A DNA stretch of 64,000 nt, from positions 372,001 to 436,000 of the forward strand of contig NZ_LXRG01000054.1 in the NCBI RefSeq assembly GCF_001651035.1. Reading direction: 5' to 3'. Positions within the stretch are counted from its first letter, which is position 1. Each line of letters opens with the position of its first letter. The notes under the pieces were generated by a model. That model saw nothing but the letters and a program-made list of their open reading frames with translations, had not been told where the DNA came from and did not search any database. This document shows, piece after piece, positions 26,662 through 35,571 of the stretch. Made by a program: the position numbers and the translations under genes. The stretch comes from Halomonas sp. ALS9. Lineage in GTDB: Bacteria; Pseudomonadota; Gammaproteobacteria; Pseudomonadales; Halomonadaceae.

Positions 26662-26934
26662 ATGTCTTGGATGGTATGGACAGTGCCCACCGCCATATTC
26701 TTTTCATCAATTGCGGCCATGCTGGCAGGTATGACGGTATGGGAGATTTTGTCGCCCACTATCGAGCGCAAAGGGTTCTTACCCATTGCCACCACTCGCG
26801 GGGATCGGCTGTTTATCGGCCTGCTCTCTGCCGCATTTATCCATCTGGGCGTGATTGGCTTCACCTCACTGTCCATTTGGATAGCACTAGCAGTATCAGC
26901 CATATGGCTGCTGGTTTTAATGCGCTGGGGCTAG
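26662..26934 (+). CDS. glpU: Small DUF2160 membrane protein of the glycerol importer
   Basis: A 90-aa protein with three predicted membrane helices (about residues 5-25, 47-65 and 67-87) and a short loop with ERKGFLPIATTRGDRLFIG. Proteins of this family (DUF2160) are found between the permease and binding-protein genes of glycerol ABC operons and are called GlpU in rhizobia; their role is not established. A GGAG site precedes the ATG, 12 bases after glpQ. Its TAG stop is the start of the 13-nt tandem array that fills the gap to glpV. Confidence 0.82.
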   Translation: MSWMVWTVPTAIFFSSIAAMLAGMTVWEILSPTIERKGFLPIATTRGDRLFIGLLSAAFIHLGVIGFTSLSIWIALAVSAIWLLVLMRWG

Positions 26935-26987
26935 CCCTTGGGGTCAGCTCTTGGGAATAGCCCTTGGGAATAGCCCTTGAGATCAGC
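26931..26987 (+). repeat. 13-nt tandem array between glpU and glpV
   Basis: Four consecutive 13-nt units begin at 26931, 26944, 26957 and 26970; the best unit is ATAGCCCTTGGGA. Unit one contains the glpU stop TAG, and units three and four repeat TAG in shifted frames. A fifth partial unit (TCAGC) follows. Confidence 0.92.
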
Positions 26988-27055
26988 CACCAGCGTTTAA
27001 TCGGTATCAAGGACGGCCAAGCCATCAAGGAAGAACACAACAAAACGAGGTCAAC

Positions 27056-28834
27056 ATGCAAAAGCGCTACAATAAATCCAAACTGACTAAATCCACACTG
27101 ACTAAGTTCAAACTGACAACCCTCGCTGCCAGCTTGCTGCTGGCATCGGGTACGCTGTCAGCGCAGGAGCAGGATACTCGAGCCATCGCTGAACGCTTGG
27201 TCGACGAGCACTTCCAAAACTCAACCCTGAGCCGCGAAGAGCAGATCGAAGAGCTGATGTGGTTTGCCAACGCCGCCGAGCCTTTCCGCGGCATGGATAT
27301 CCAAACAGTGGCCGAGGGTCTCACGACTCACGTTTATGAGAGCGAGGTGCTTGCAGAAGTATTCAGCGAACTCACCGGCATCAATCTGACCCACAATATC
27401 ATCGGTGAAGGTGATGTGGTGGACACCATGCAAAACCAGATGCAGTCGGGCAACAGCATCTACGACGGTTTCGTCAATGACACCGACGCCATCGGCACGC
27501 ATATTCGTTATGGCACCACCATCAACCTGTCGGAAGCAATGGAGAATGAGTGGGCCGACTACACCCTGCCCACACTGGATCTGGACGACTTTATTGGCTT
27601 GCAGTACGGCACTGGGCCAGACGGCAGCCTCTTTCAACTGCCCACTCAACAGTTCGCTAACCTTTACTGGTTCCGCTATGACTGGTTCCAACGCGAAGAC
27701 CTGCAGGAGCAGTTCCGAGAGATTTACGGCTACGACTTAGGGGTGCCCACTAACTGGACGGCCTATCAAGACATCGCCGAATTCTTTTCCGAACATGTGG
27801 GTGAGATAGACGGCACCAAGGTATACGGCCATATGGATTACGGCCGCCGCGATCCGTCGCTGGGCTGGCGCTTCCACGACTCCTGGCTCTCTATGGCAGG
27901 TATGGGCAGCCCCGGCGTCCCTTCCGGTAACCCGGTGGATGACTGGGGTATCCGGGTTAACGAAGACAGCCAGCCGGTAGGCGCAAGCGTCAGCCGTGGT
28001 GGTGCTACCAACTCACCTGCTTCAGTATTTGCGATGCAAAAAGCGGTCGATTGGCTGCGTGACTTTGCCCCGCCTGAGGCACAAGGCATGACCTTTGGTG
28101 AAGCCGGCCCCGTGCCTGCTCAAGGCCATATCGCTCAACAAATCTTCTGGTACACCGCCTTTACTGCGGACATGACCGACCCTGCGGTCGCTGTGACCGA
28201 TGATGAGGGCAATCCGCTATGGCGCATGGCACCTTCCCCTACTGGGCCTTACTGGGAAGAGGGCATGAAAGTCGGCTATCAGGATGTAGGCGCCTGGACA
28301 TTCTTCGACTCAACGCCGGAAGACCGTCGCACCGCGGCATGGCTGTTCGGCCAGTTCACCGTGTCTAAAACGGTGTCGCTGGAAAAACTCATGCACGGTT
28401 TAACGCCGATTCGTGAATCGGACATCTTCTCCGAGCAGATGACCGAAATGGCGCCCAAACTGGGCGGTCTGGTGGAATTCTACCGCAGCCCCAACGAGTC
28501 GAACTGGACACCTACCGGTACCAACGTACCTGACTATCCACGCATGGCGCCGCTGTGGTGGCAAAACCTGGCGCCGGTCATGAGTGGTGAAGTTACGCCT
28601 CAGGAAGGTCTAGATAAGCTGGCAGCGGATATGGACAGCACCATGAATCGCCTGGCCCGCGCCAATGTCTTCGACAGCTACGCGCCATTGCTCAACGAGG
28701 AACAGGATCCACAGTACTGGCTGGATCAAGAGGGCTCGCCCAAACCCAAGCTGGATAATGAAATGCCGCAGGGCACCACCGTTCCTTACGATGAAATGAT
28801 GAAAGCCTGGATGGAAGCCGGTACGCGCCAATAA
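27056..28834 (+). CDS. glpV: Periplasmic glycerol-binding protein GlpV
   Basis: A 592-aa extracellular solute-binding protein with a Sec signal peptide (LTTLAASLLLASGTLSAQEQ). Large size and position fit GlpV of the glpSTPQUV system, which delivers glycerol to GlpPQ. The mature part opens with a helical region (ERLVDEHFQNSTLSREEQ) and shows the SBP-1 fold pattern, with many Trp/Tyr residues suited to polyol binding. The signal n-region is lengthened by three pentapeptide repeats (KSKLT, KSTLT, KFKLT) from a 15-nt array. GAGG precedes the ATG. Confidence 0.88.
   Translation: MQKRYNKSKLTKSTLTKFKLTTLAASLLLASGTLSAQEQDTRAIAERLVDEHFQNSTLSREEQIEELMWFANAAEPFRGMDIQTVAEGLTTHVYESEVLAEVFSELTGINLTHNIIGEGDVVDTMQNQMQSGNSIYDGFVNDTDAIGTHIRYGTTINLSEAMENEWADYTLPTLDLDDFIGLQYGTGPDGSLFQLPTQQFANLYWFRYDWFQREDLQEQFREIYGYDLGVPTNWTAYQDIAEFFSEHVGEIDGTKVYGHMDYGRRDPSLGWRFHDSWLSMAGMGSPGVPSGNPVDDWGIRVNEDSQPVGASVSRGGATNSPASVFAMQKAVDWLRDFAPPEAQGMTFGEAGPVPAQGHIAQQIFWYTAFTADMTDPAVAVTDDEGNPLWRMAPSPTGPYWEEGMKVGYQDVGAWTFFDSTPEDRRTAAWLFGQFTVSKTVSLEKLMHGLTPIRESDIFSEQMTEMAPKLGGLVEFYRSPNESNWTPTGTNVPDYPRMAPLWWQNLAPVMSGEVTPQEGLDKLAADMDSTMNRLARANVFDSYAPLLNEEQDPQYWLDQEGSPKPKLDNEMPQGTTVPYDEMMKAWMEAGTRQ
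27074..27118 (+). repeat. In-frame 15-nt tandem array in the glpV signal peptide
   Basis: Three 15-nt units (AAATCCAAACTGACT, AAATCCACACTGACT, AAGTTCAAACTGACA) at 27074, 27089 and 27104 encode KSKLT, KSTLT and KFKLT directly before the hydrophobic core. Confidence 0.92.
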
Positions 28835-28853
28835 TCACCACGCGTAACGCTTG

Positions 28854-28877
28854 CAGGGCGGGCAACCGCCCGCCCTG
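28854..28877 (+). terminator. GC-rich hairpin between glpV and glpD
   Basis: A perfect 10-bp stem CAGGGCGGGC/GCCCGCCCTG with a 4-base loop lies 20 bases after glpV. No T run follows, so it more likely attenuates or protects the upstream mRNA than fully terminates transcription. Confidence 0.6.
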
Positions 28878-28961
28878 TCAAGGGTTTCATTGGCGGCAGG
28901 CCATAGCACAACAGAAAACACCCACAGCAACAGGGCTATTTATTGGTTAATTGGATCCGCT

Positions 28962-30602
28962 ATGAAACTGCGAAATAGAAACATTGAAAAATTACCTCGC
29001 GAGACCTTTGATGCCCTGATTATCGGGGGCGGTATTAACGGCGCAGCCACAGCGGCGGCGCTGGCTGGCAAAGGCGCAAAAGTCGCGCTGATTGACCGCG
29101 GCGACTTCGCGGGCAGTACCAGCATGCACTCCTCCAACCTAGTGTGGGGAGGCATTAAATATATGGAAAGCAAGGATTTCGCGCTGGTTCGCAAGCTGTG
29201 CAAAAGCCGCAATCACTTGATTAAGAGCTACCCTTCCACGGTGCAGGAAATTCGTTTCCTGACCACTATTTCCAAAGGTTTCCGCCACTCACCTCGCTAC
29301 CTGTGGGCGGGCACCTGGCTGTACTGGTTAATGGGCAATGGCTTCACGAAACTGCCGCGCCTGCTCTCGCCGAGCAAAATTAAGCAGCAAGAGCCGATTA
29401 TTGATATCGAAGACTCCATTGGCGGCTTCGAGTACTCCGATGCTTACCTCCACGACAATGACGCCCGTTTTGTATTTAACTTTGTGCGCCATGCACTTAA
29501 CTATGGTGCCATCGCTGCTAATTATGTCGAATCACTCGGCGCCGAGCGCGAGGGCGACCTATGGGTGACTAAAGCCCGCAACGTAATGGATGGCAGCACT
29601 TTCGATATACGTGCCAAGGTGTTGATCAACGCCGCCGGCCCCTGGGTCGATCAGCATAACGAGCTCACCGGCCAAAAGACCACCCACCATCACCTCTACT
29701 CCAAGGGCATCCACCTCATCGTTCCGCAGCTAACTGATTCTCAGCGGGTGCTGGCATTTTTCGCCGACGATGGAAGGCTGTTTTTTGTTATTCCCATGGG
29801 TAACCGCACCTGTATCGGCACTACCGACACCCATATGGAGCATCCAGAAGTGGACGTTACCGCTGACGATATCGCCTTTGTGCTGGAAAATATCAATAAG
29901 CGCCTAACCTTAGCTAAACCGCTTACCCAGAACGACATTATCTCAACCCGCTGCGGCGTTCGACCGTTAGCCATCAAAGATGACCAGGGTAGTGATCGCG
30001 ACTTTCTTCAACTCTCCCGCAAGCATGTGGTTGATACCAACACCGAAAGCGCCCACATCAGTATCTTTGGCGGCAAGCTGACCGACTGTTTGAACGTTGG
30101 CGATGAGATTGCCGAAGAAATTAGCCACTTGGGCGTTTCACTGTCAGACCCCAATTTCATGTGGTACGGAGAACCCCCCAAGCCAGTGAAGCAGCAATTT
30201 ATGGATCAAGCCAAGCGCATGAACCTGGATGCCATGACGGCCTCTACCTCGTCGGAATTGCTCTCCACTCGGCTTTGGCGCCGCTACGCCGATCAAGCCA
30301 TACAGATGCTTGAAAAAATTCGTCAGGATCCCGCTCAGGGAGAAATTTTAATCGAAGGCACTGAGTACATCCGCTGCGAAATTGAGCATGCCCGCGACCA
30401 CGAAATGATCACCCAGCTTGAGGACTTCCTGCGCCGTCGCGCAAAAGTCTCACTGGTGGTACCTCACGAGCACTTACGCCAATCCACAGGCTTAAAAGAG
30501 GCATGCCGCGTACTATTTGGCGACGACGCTGACGAGCGTTTTAACCAATATTTTGAACAAAATCGCGATACTGCGTTACCGCCTAGTTCTTCAGTGGTTT
30601 AA
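28962..30602 (+). CDS. glpD: Aerobic glycerol-3-phosphate dehydrogenase
   Basis: A membrane-associated FAD enzyme that oxidises sn-glycerol 3-phosphate to dihydroxyacetone phosphate and passes electrons to quinone. The 546-aa protein has the FAD motif LIIGGGINGAATAAALAGKG (residues 17-36), followed by SSNLVWGGIKYME. The DAO-family C-terminal part has RCGVRPLAI and a C-terminal helical cap domain. The frame extends 37 codons upstream, but ATG 28962 (MKLRNRN) fits the family start. It follows glpV in the same direction and uses the product of GlpK. Confidence 0.95.
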   Translation: MKLRNRNIEKLPRETFDALIIGGGINGAATAAALAGKGAKVALIDRGDFAGSTSMHSSNLVWGGIKYMESKDFALVRKLCKSRNHLIKSYPSTVQEIRFLTTISKGFRHSPRYLWAGTWLYWLMGNGFTKLPRLLSPSKIKQQEPIIDIEDSIGGFEYSDAYLHDNDARFVFNFVRHALNYGAIAANYVESLGAEREGDLWVTKARNVMDGSTFDIRAKVLINAAGPWVDQHNELTGQKTTHHHLYSKGIHLIVPQLTDSQRVLAFFADDGRLFFVIPMGNRTCIGTTDTHMEHPEVDVTADDIAFVLENINKRLTLAKPLTQNDIISTRCGVRPLAIKDDQGSDRDFLQLSRKHVVDTNTESAHISIFGGKLTDCLNVGDEIAEEISHLGVSLSDPNFMWYGEPPKPVKQQFMDQAKRMNLDAMTASTSSELLSTRLWRRYADQAIQMLEKIRQDPAQGEILIEGTEYIRCEIEHARDHEMITQLEDFLRRRAKVSLVVPHEHLRQSTGLKEACRVLFGDDADERFNQYFEQNRDTALPPSSSVV

Positions 30603-30610
30603 CCTCTTTA

Positions 30611-30644
30611 TTGATTAAATATATTCAATGATTAAGCATATTCA
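30611..30644 (+). repeat. 17-nt direct duplication after glpD stop
   Basis: TTGATTAAATATATTCA (30611-30627) and ATGATTAAGCATATTCA (30628-30644) are adjacent near-copies, eight bases after the glpD stop. Both contain TGATTAA, giving stop codons in two frames per unit. Confidence 0.8.
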
Positions 30645-30658
30645 GTGAATAAACTTAA

Positions 30659-30688
30659 AAAGCCCCCTCATACCAATGAGGGGGCTTT
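30659..30688. terminator. Bidirectional terminator between glpD and glpK
   Basis: A 13-bp perfect stem AAAGCCCCCTCAT/ATGAGGGGGCTTT with loop ACCA lies between the convergent genes. T runs follow on both strands, longer on the minus strand (TTTTT), so it can stop both transcripts. Confidence 0.93.
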
Positions 30689-30749
30689 AGAGTGTTTAAA
30701 CAAAGCAGTAATTAAGAACTGTCATTAAGCGACAGCGACTGAGCCTTAA

Positions 30750-32234
30750 TTAGGTGGAGCGCACGCGTGAAACGGCGTCCAACCAGCCCTGATAGAGCTG
30801 CTCGCGGGTAGTCTCTTCCATCGTCGGCATAAAGCTCTTCTCACAACGCCACAACTGCTCGATCTCTTCCAGCGTTTGATACCAACCTAGACGCAGACCG
30901 GCTAAGTAAGCAGCGCCAAGTGCGGTGGTCTCCAAAATAGTTGGTCGATCTACCTGAACACCCAGCATATCGGCAAGAAACTGCATAACCCAGCTATTCT
31001 TTACCATGCCGCCATCGACGCGTAACGTGCCTGGCGTTGCCTCCATATCGTCGTTCATACAGTGTTGTAAATCGCGGGTTTGATAGCACACCGCTTGCAG
31101 GCCAGCGGCCACTATTTCAGCGATGCCGGTATCACGAGTTAAGCCAAAAATAGCGCCGCGTGCTTTCGGATCCCAGTGGGGAGCGCCTAAGCCGGTAAAG
31201 GCGGGCACGAGATAAACACTGTGGCCACTGCGGGTCTGCTGGGCCAAAGCTTCGGTTTCCGATGCGTCGGCAAACAGGTTTAGGCCATCGCGCAACCACT
31301 GCACCGTCGCCCCGGCCACAAAAATGCTGCCCTCCATGGCGTAGGTCGGCTTACCGTTAAGCCGATAGCCAATCGTGGTCAATAGGCGATTACGCGACAG
31401 CGACGGCGTTTCACCGGTATTCACAATCATAAAACAGCCGGTGCCATAGGTACTTTTGCCCATCCCCGGCTGAAAGCACGCCTGCCCCACTAAAGCAGCC
31501 TGCTGATCCCCCGCTACCCCAGCAATGGGCAGCGAAACGCCCAGCCAGTGCGCTTCGGTGGTGCCAAAATCATCGCTTGAGTCTTTCACCTCGGGCAGTA
31601 AATTAGCGGGAATATTAAACAGCGTCAGCAGCTCTGCATCCCACTCCTGGGTATGGATATTAAACAGCGCCGTACGCGAAGCATTCGTGGCATCAGTCAC
31701 GTGCTGCTGGCCACCCGTCAGCCGCCAGATTAAAAAGCTATCCACCGTACCGAATGCCAGCTCGCCCCGTTCAGCGCGCTCCCTGGCACCCTCAACGTTA
31801 TCTAATATCCAGGCAAGCTTCGTAGCCGAAAAATAGGGGTCAATTAAAAGACCCGTTTTCGCTTGAACAACCTCGGTGTGGCCTTTATCGCGCAGCGACT
31901 GGCACAAATCTGAAGTGCGGCGATCCTGCCAAACGATGGCGTTATAGAGTGGTTTACCGGTTTCCCGATCCCAAAGAATTGTGGTTTCCCGTTGGTTGGT
32001 AATACCGATGCCAGCTATTTGGTCAGCGGAAACCTTAGCGTTGTGCATGACGTCCCGACAGGTCGCCACCACCGTTTCCCAGATGTCTTCGGGGTTGTGC
32101 TCAATCCAGCCGTCATGGGGAAAATGCTGGGTGAATTCCTGCTGGGCAACAGCGGCCACTTGGCCTTGGCGATCAAACAGAATGGCGCGGGAGCTGGTGG
32201 TACCTTGATCAATGGCGAGTATAAAAGAGGACAT
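30750..32234 (-). CDS. glpK: Glycerol kinase
   Basis: Phosphorylates glycerol to sn-glycerol 3-phosphate with ATP. The 494-aa length is near E. coli's 502. FGGY-family motifs are visible: N-terminal phosphate loop [15 protein letters not shown], substrate residues in NQRETT and [17 protein letters not shown], signature [17 protein letters not shown] and [18 protein letters not shown] 32234 ([11 protein letters not shown]) is chosen over a 27-codon extension. The promoter region has two TTCG repeats exactly 20 bases apart, likely GlpR half-sites, and a 13-nt array separates it from glpR. Confidence 0.97.
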   Translation of the reverse strand: MSSFILAIDQGTTSSRAILFDRQGQVAAVAQQEFTQHFPHDGWIEHNPEDIWETVVATCRDVMHNAKVSADQIAGIGITNQRETTILWDRETGKPLYNAIVWQDRRTSDLCQSLRDKGHTEVVQAKTGLLIDPYFSATKLAWILDNVEGARERAERGELAFGTVDSFLIWRLTGGQQHVTDATNASRTALFNIHTQEWDAELLTLFNIPANLLPEVKDSSDDFGTTEAHWLGVSLPIAGVAGDQQAALVGQACFQPGMGKSTYGTGCFMIVNTGETPSLSRNRLLTTIGYRLNGKPTYAMEGSIFVAGATVQWLRDGLNLFADASETEALAQQTRSGHSVYLVPAFTGLGAPHWDPKARGAIFGLTRDTGIAEIVAAGLQAVCYQTRDLQHCMNDDMEATPGTLRVDGGMVKNSWVMQFLADMLGVQVDRPTILETTALGAAYLAGLRLGWYQTLEEIEQLWRCEKSFMPTMEETTREQLYQGWLDAVSRVRST

Positions 32235-32260
32235 ATCGAGTTCACTTTGTTGTATTGTCT

Positions 32261-32284
32261 TTCGATTTTGTATACTTACTTTCG
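32261..32284 (-). promoter_or_regulatory. Candidate GlpR half-sites before glpK
   Basis: CTTTCGATTT and CTTTCGCTTT occur as direct repeats, with TTCG at 32261 and 32281, exactly two helical turns apart. They share the YTCGWWW half of the GlpR operator. They lie 27-50 bases before the glpK start, overlapping the probable promoter. Confidence 0.5.
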
Positions 32285-32337
32285 CTTTATTATGATTCAA
32301 GGCTACTCCAGCCATCCAAAATGCTCAAGGCCGAAAC

Positions 32338-32402
32338 TACCTCATTAAGCAATCTTATTAAACGATCTCATCAAGCGATCTCGTCAAGCGATCTCGTCAA
32401 GC
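32338..32402 (-). repeat. Five-copy 13-nt array starting at the glpR stop codon
   Basis: Read on the minus strand, units at 32402, 32389, 32376, 32363 and 32350 are each 13 nt. They begin GCTTGA, GCTTGA, GCTTGA, GTTTAA and GCTTAA. The first GCT-TGA is the last codon and stop of glpR. Each unit therefore repeats a stop codon one frame on, so all three frames are closed within three units. Confidence 0.95.
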
Positions 32403-33155
32403 AATGTACAGCGCCACATCGTGCTGATTTAGCAAACGCTGAATCGCTTCTGGCGGCTTGCGGTCAGTAAATAACGCATCCAGCTGTTCCAGATTACCCT
32501 GCCGCACGACCGGATTACGATGGAATTTAGAGTAGTCCGCCGCCAAATAGATGCGTCGGGAATTGGCAATAATTGCCTGGGCAACGCGCACTTCCTGGTA
32601 GTCAAACTCCAGCAGCGAGCCATCCTCGTCAATACCGCTGATGCCGATAATGCCGTAATCCACTTTGAACTGGTTGATAAAGTCGATAGTGGCTTCGCCA
32701 ATAATGCCCCCGTCCCGGGAGCGCACCTGGCCACCGGCAATAATCACGGTGAAATCCTCTTTATGCTGCAGGATGGCAGCCACGTTAAGGTTGTTGGTGA
32801 TAATCTCAAGGCCCTGGTGCTCTAACAGCGCTTGAGCAATCACTTCATTACTGGTGCCGATATTAATAAACAGTGAGGAGTGATTAGGGATGTGCTGGGC
32901 TAAACAGCGGGCAATGCGCTCTTTCTCTTCCAGATGGAGCGTCTTACGCGTGCTGTAAGCGGTATTCACCGTGCTTGACTCAATGCCTACCCCGCCATGG
33001 ACGCGTCTAACCCGGCCTTCATCCGCCAGGGTATTCAAATCACGACGAATAGTTTGCGGTGTCACGGCAAAATGCTCAGTGAGCTGTTCAATACTCATGT
33101 AACCGTGCTGGCGAACCAGCTCGACAATGGCATCCTGACGAAATTGTTGATTCAT
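32397..33155 (-). CDS. glpR: DeoR-family glycerol-3-phosphate regulon repressor
   Basis: A 252-aa repressor, the same length as E. coli GlpR, released by glycerol 3-phosphate. It has a DeoR helix-turn-helix (MSIEQLTEHFAVTPQTIRRDLNTL, about residues 20-43), then EKERIARCLAQHIP, ITNNLNVA, GGQVRSRDGGIIGEA and GISGIDEDGSLLEFDYQEVR, all close to GlpR. ATG 33155 is chosen over a 16-codon extension. It lies upstream of glpK on the same strand. An ATTTTCGAAAT palindrome at 33205-33215 in its own leader suggests autoregulation, which is a weak inference. Confidence 0.95.
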   Translation of the reverse strand: MNQQFRQDAIVELVRQHGYMSIEQLTEHFAVTPQTIRRDLNTLADEGRVRRVHGGVGIESSTVNTAYSTRKTLHLEEKERIARCLAQHIPNHSSLFINIGTSNEVIAQALLEHQGLEIITNNLNVAAILQHKEDFTVIIAGGQVRSRDGGIIGEATIDFINQFKVDYGIIGISGIDEDGSLLEFDYQEVRVAQAIIANSRRIYLAADYSKFHRNPVVRQGNLEQLDALFTDRKPPEAIQRLLNQHDVALYIA

Positions 33156-33278
33156 GAGCCCGGCCTGTTCGTTTATTATTGATATCTGAACATAATCTAG
33201 CAAAATTTTCGAAATCTAATAGCTTTCTTCAAACAATTCCACAGGCGCCAAACCGACAGTGAAGTGTGATAATGCTTA

Positions 33279-35252
33279 CTAAAGCGGCCACACCAACAAA
33301 ATTAGCGGGATCGCAACCACCAGTACCACCAATGACAGCGGCAGGCCTAGTTTCCAGTAATCGCCAAACCGGTAGCCACCAGGCCCCATCACCAACGTAT
33401 TGGATTGGTGTCCGATAGGGGTTAAAAAAGCACAGGAAGCACTAACGGCCACCACCATCAAGAACGGGTCGAGTGAGACATCGAAGCCATTGGCTAAACT
33501 CACCGCAATAGGCGCCATCAGCAGCGCCGCCGCTGCGTTGTTAACCACATTAGATAGCAGCATAGAGAGTAAAAACAGCCCGATCATGGTGACGACGACC
33601 GGCCAGTCACTGCCAAAACTTAGCAGCGCGTTGGCAATCAAATCGGCGCCGCCGCTGGTCTCTAATGCTTCGCCCACGGGGATCATTGCCGCTAGCAACA
33701 CGATGACGGGGCCATCAATGGCTTGATACCCTTCGCGTAACGGTAACACGCCAATCAGTAACGAAATTAGTGCAGCGCTACTCATGGCCACGGCAGCCGG
33801 AAGTAGATCAAACAGCATCGCCGTGATCGCCAAGGCAAAAATAGCCACCGACATGGCCAGCTTACGCGGCTGCCCCAGGTGCAATTCGCGGCTAGCCAGC
33901 GGCAGACACCCCAGCGAGGCCAGACTGTCTGAAATTTCATTTTCGCTGCCCTGCAACAGCAAAACATCACCGTTCTTGAAGCGGATATCCCGCAACCGCT
34001 GCTTCAATCGCCCGCCATCCCGGGCAACGGCCACCAAGTGCAGCCCAAACTGATGGTTTAGGCGTAGCTGCCGCACGCTACGGTTAATCATCATAGAGTC
34101 ATTACGCACCACGGCCTCAATGAGTTGCAGGCCCTCGGTATCTACCCGCTGCGGGTCCTGTGCAGCATCTTTCTTTTTAGCCTTACCAGCCTCTTTGCCG
34201 CTGGCTGAATGCTCAACGTCTTGCGCTTCTGAATCGTCCTCCAGTTCTTCCTCAAGCTCAGCGATCGCGCTGAGCCCCACTTTGTCTTCCAGCATTTGCA
34301 GTTCGTCGGGCCCTGCCTCCAACAGCAGTATATCGCCCTCTTCTAAGGCACCGTGGAAGTTATAGCCAGCACGACGGTTGTCATCTCGAACCACCGCTAA
34401 CACGGGAATGGTTTCATCCAGCTCATCGCGTAACTGCTGAAGCGTCAAGCCTTTGGCTTTTGACGCTTCGCCCACTTTCAACTCCACCAGATAGTTGGCG
34501 GTATCGAACATTTCATCGGTGGAGGCCTGGCCACTACGCTTGGGCGTCAAACGCCAACCGACCAGAACGATAAACGCCAACCCTGCTAGCGCAACCGCGA
34601 TACCGACCGGCGAAAAGCTAAACATGCTAAACGCTTCACCCGTAACCTCCCGGCGATAGCTGGAAATAATGATATTGGGCGGGGTGCCAATCAAGGTGGT
34701 CAAACCGCCGAGCAAAGAACCAAACGCTAGCGGCATAAGCAGTAGAGAGGGAGACGTGTTGTGCTCGCGGGCAAGTCGCATGGCCACCGGTAGCAACAGC
34801 GCTAAGGCGCCCACGTTATTCATAATACCCGATAACAGTACGATGGTGCCCACCAATACCAGGAGCTGTAGCAGCAGGTTTTCACCTACTTTAAGCACTT
34901 GATTGGAAATAATATCGACCACGCCCGAGCGCTCGAACCCCCGACTAAGCACCAGCACAGCGGCCACGGTAATCACCGCCGGATGGCCAAAACCAGTGAA
35001 CGCACTTCCGGCTGGAACAAGCCCAAGCATGACCGAACCTAGTAACGCCGTTAGTGCCACTAAATCATAACGGAATCGCCCCCAGATAAACGCGGCAAGC
35101 GTCAGTCCAAGCACAATAAACACCAGCGTGCTCGGCGCGAGTGTTAACCAACCAAGATCTAACGACTCAATGCTTACGCTTTCAACACCTGAATTCTCAA
35201 CCCCAGAGCCCTGTGCACCTGAGCTTTCAACACTTAAGTTCTCAGCCGACAT
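33279..35252 (-). CDS. SLC13/DASS-family transporter with two TrkA-C domains
   Basis: A 657-aa inner-membrane transporter of the ArsB/NhaD superfamily. Two halves of membrane helices (about residues 35-235 and 465-657) flank a cytosolic insert with two RCK/TrkA-C domains (about 255-325 and 370-455). Between these lies a highly charged linker (an ELEEELEDD run followed by a KKK patch). Paired helix-hairpin motifs GTPPNIIISSY and TPIGHQSNTLVMGPGGY are the signatures. Substrates in this family include sulfate, dicarboxylates and other anions; none can be assigned here. The N-terminus has five pentapeptide repeats rich in Glu, Ser and Gly encoded by a 15-nt array. Confidence 0.88.
   Translation of the reverse strand: MSAENLSVESSGAQGSGVENSGVESVSIESLDLGWLTLAPSTLVFIVLGLTLAAFIWGRFRYDLVALTALLGSVMLGLVPAGSAFTGFGHPAVITVAAVLVLSRGFERSGVVDIISNQVLKVGENLLLQLLVLVGTIVLLSGIMNNVGALALLLPVAMRLAREHNTSPSLLLMPLAFGSLLGGLTTLIGTPPNIIISSYRREVTGEAFSMFSFSPVGIAVALAGLAFIVLVGWRLTPKRSGQASTDEMFDTANYLVELKVGEASKAKGLTLQQLRDELDETIPVLAVVRDDNRRAGYNFHGALEEGDILLLEAGPDELQMLEDKVGLSAIAELEEELEDDSEAQDVEHSASGKEAGKAKKKDAAQDPQRVDTEGLQLIEAVVRNDSMMINRSVRQLRLNHQFGLHLVAVARDGGRLKQRLRDIRFKNGDVLLLQGSENEISDSLASLGCLPLASRELHLGQPRKLAMSVAIFALAITAMLFDLLPAAVAMSSAALISLLIGVLPLREGYQAIDGPVIVLLAAMIPVGEALETSGGADLIANALLSFGSDWPVVVTMIGLFLLSMLLSNVVNNAAAALLMAPIAVSLANGFDVSLDPFLMVVAVSASCAFLTPIGHQSNTLVMGPGGYRFGDYWKLGLPLSLVVLVVAIPLILLVWPL
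35169..35243 (-). repeat. In-frame 15-nt tandem array at the SLC13 N-terminus
   Basis: Codons 4-28 consist of five 15-nt units encoding ENLSV, ESSGA, QGSGV, ENSGV and ESVSI; a decayed sixth (ESLDL) follows. The array begins four codons after the start and ends where the conserved protein begins. Confidence 0.88.
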
Positions 35253-35571
35253 CCTTTTCCTACTCCCTTGCCACCGCTTGATAGGGGCAGCCTACGGTTG
35301 GTGCACGCCACGCCCATAGCATGACATTTCTCCTGCACATTAGACGTTTACTATACACACGTATAGCCCCTGCAAATGGATAGTTTTATCAACGCCTATC
35401 GTATAAAAGCAGAGCAGCTCGGCAATGCCGAGCTGCTAAGGAAGTGCCTGTTCTTTAGAGTAACAGCAGGTTTAAATAAACAGCGGCTTGCAGGATTTCA
35501 TCGCATCGCAAGACGCTTACAAACTGAGTCTGCTCCTCTTTTCAAAAATAACGTCAGATACAATACGCTTG
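35253..35571. other. Spacer between the SLC13 gene and qorA
   Basis: About 320 bases without a convincing gene. It holds the qorA terminator hairpin (35400-35437) and the SLC13 promoter region, in which TATACACACGTATA (35353-35366) is a short imperfect dyad. Small plus-strand frames here have no ribosome site or family resemblance. Confidence 0.5.
35400..35437 (-). terminator. Terminator downstream of qorA
   Basis: An 11-bp perfect stem AGCAGCTCGGC/GCCGAGCTGCT with loop AAT is followed on the minus strand by CTGCTTTTATAC. It lies about 135 bases beyond the qorA stop, a somewhat long distance. Confidence 0.7.
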
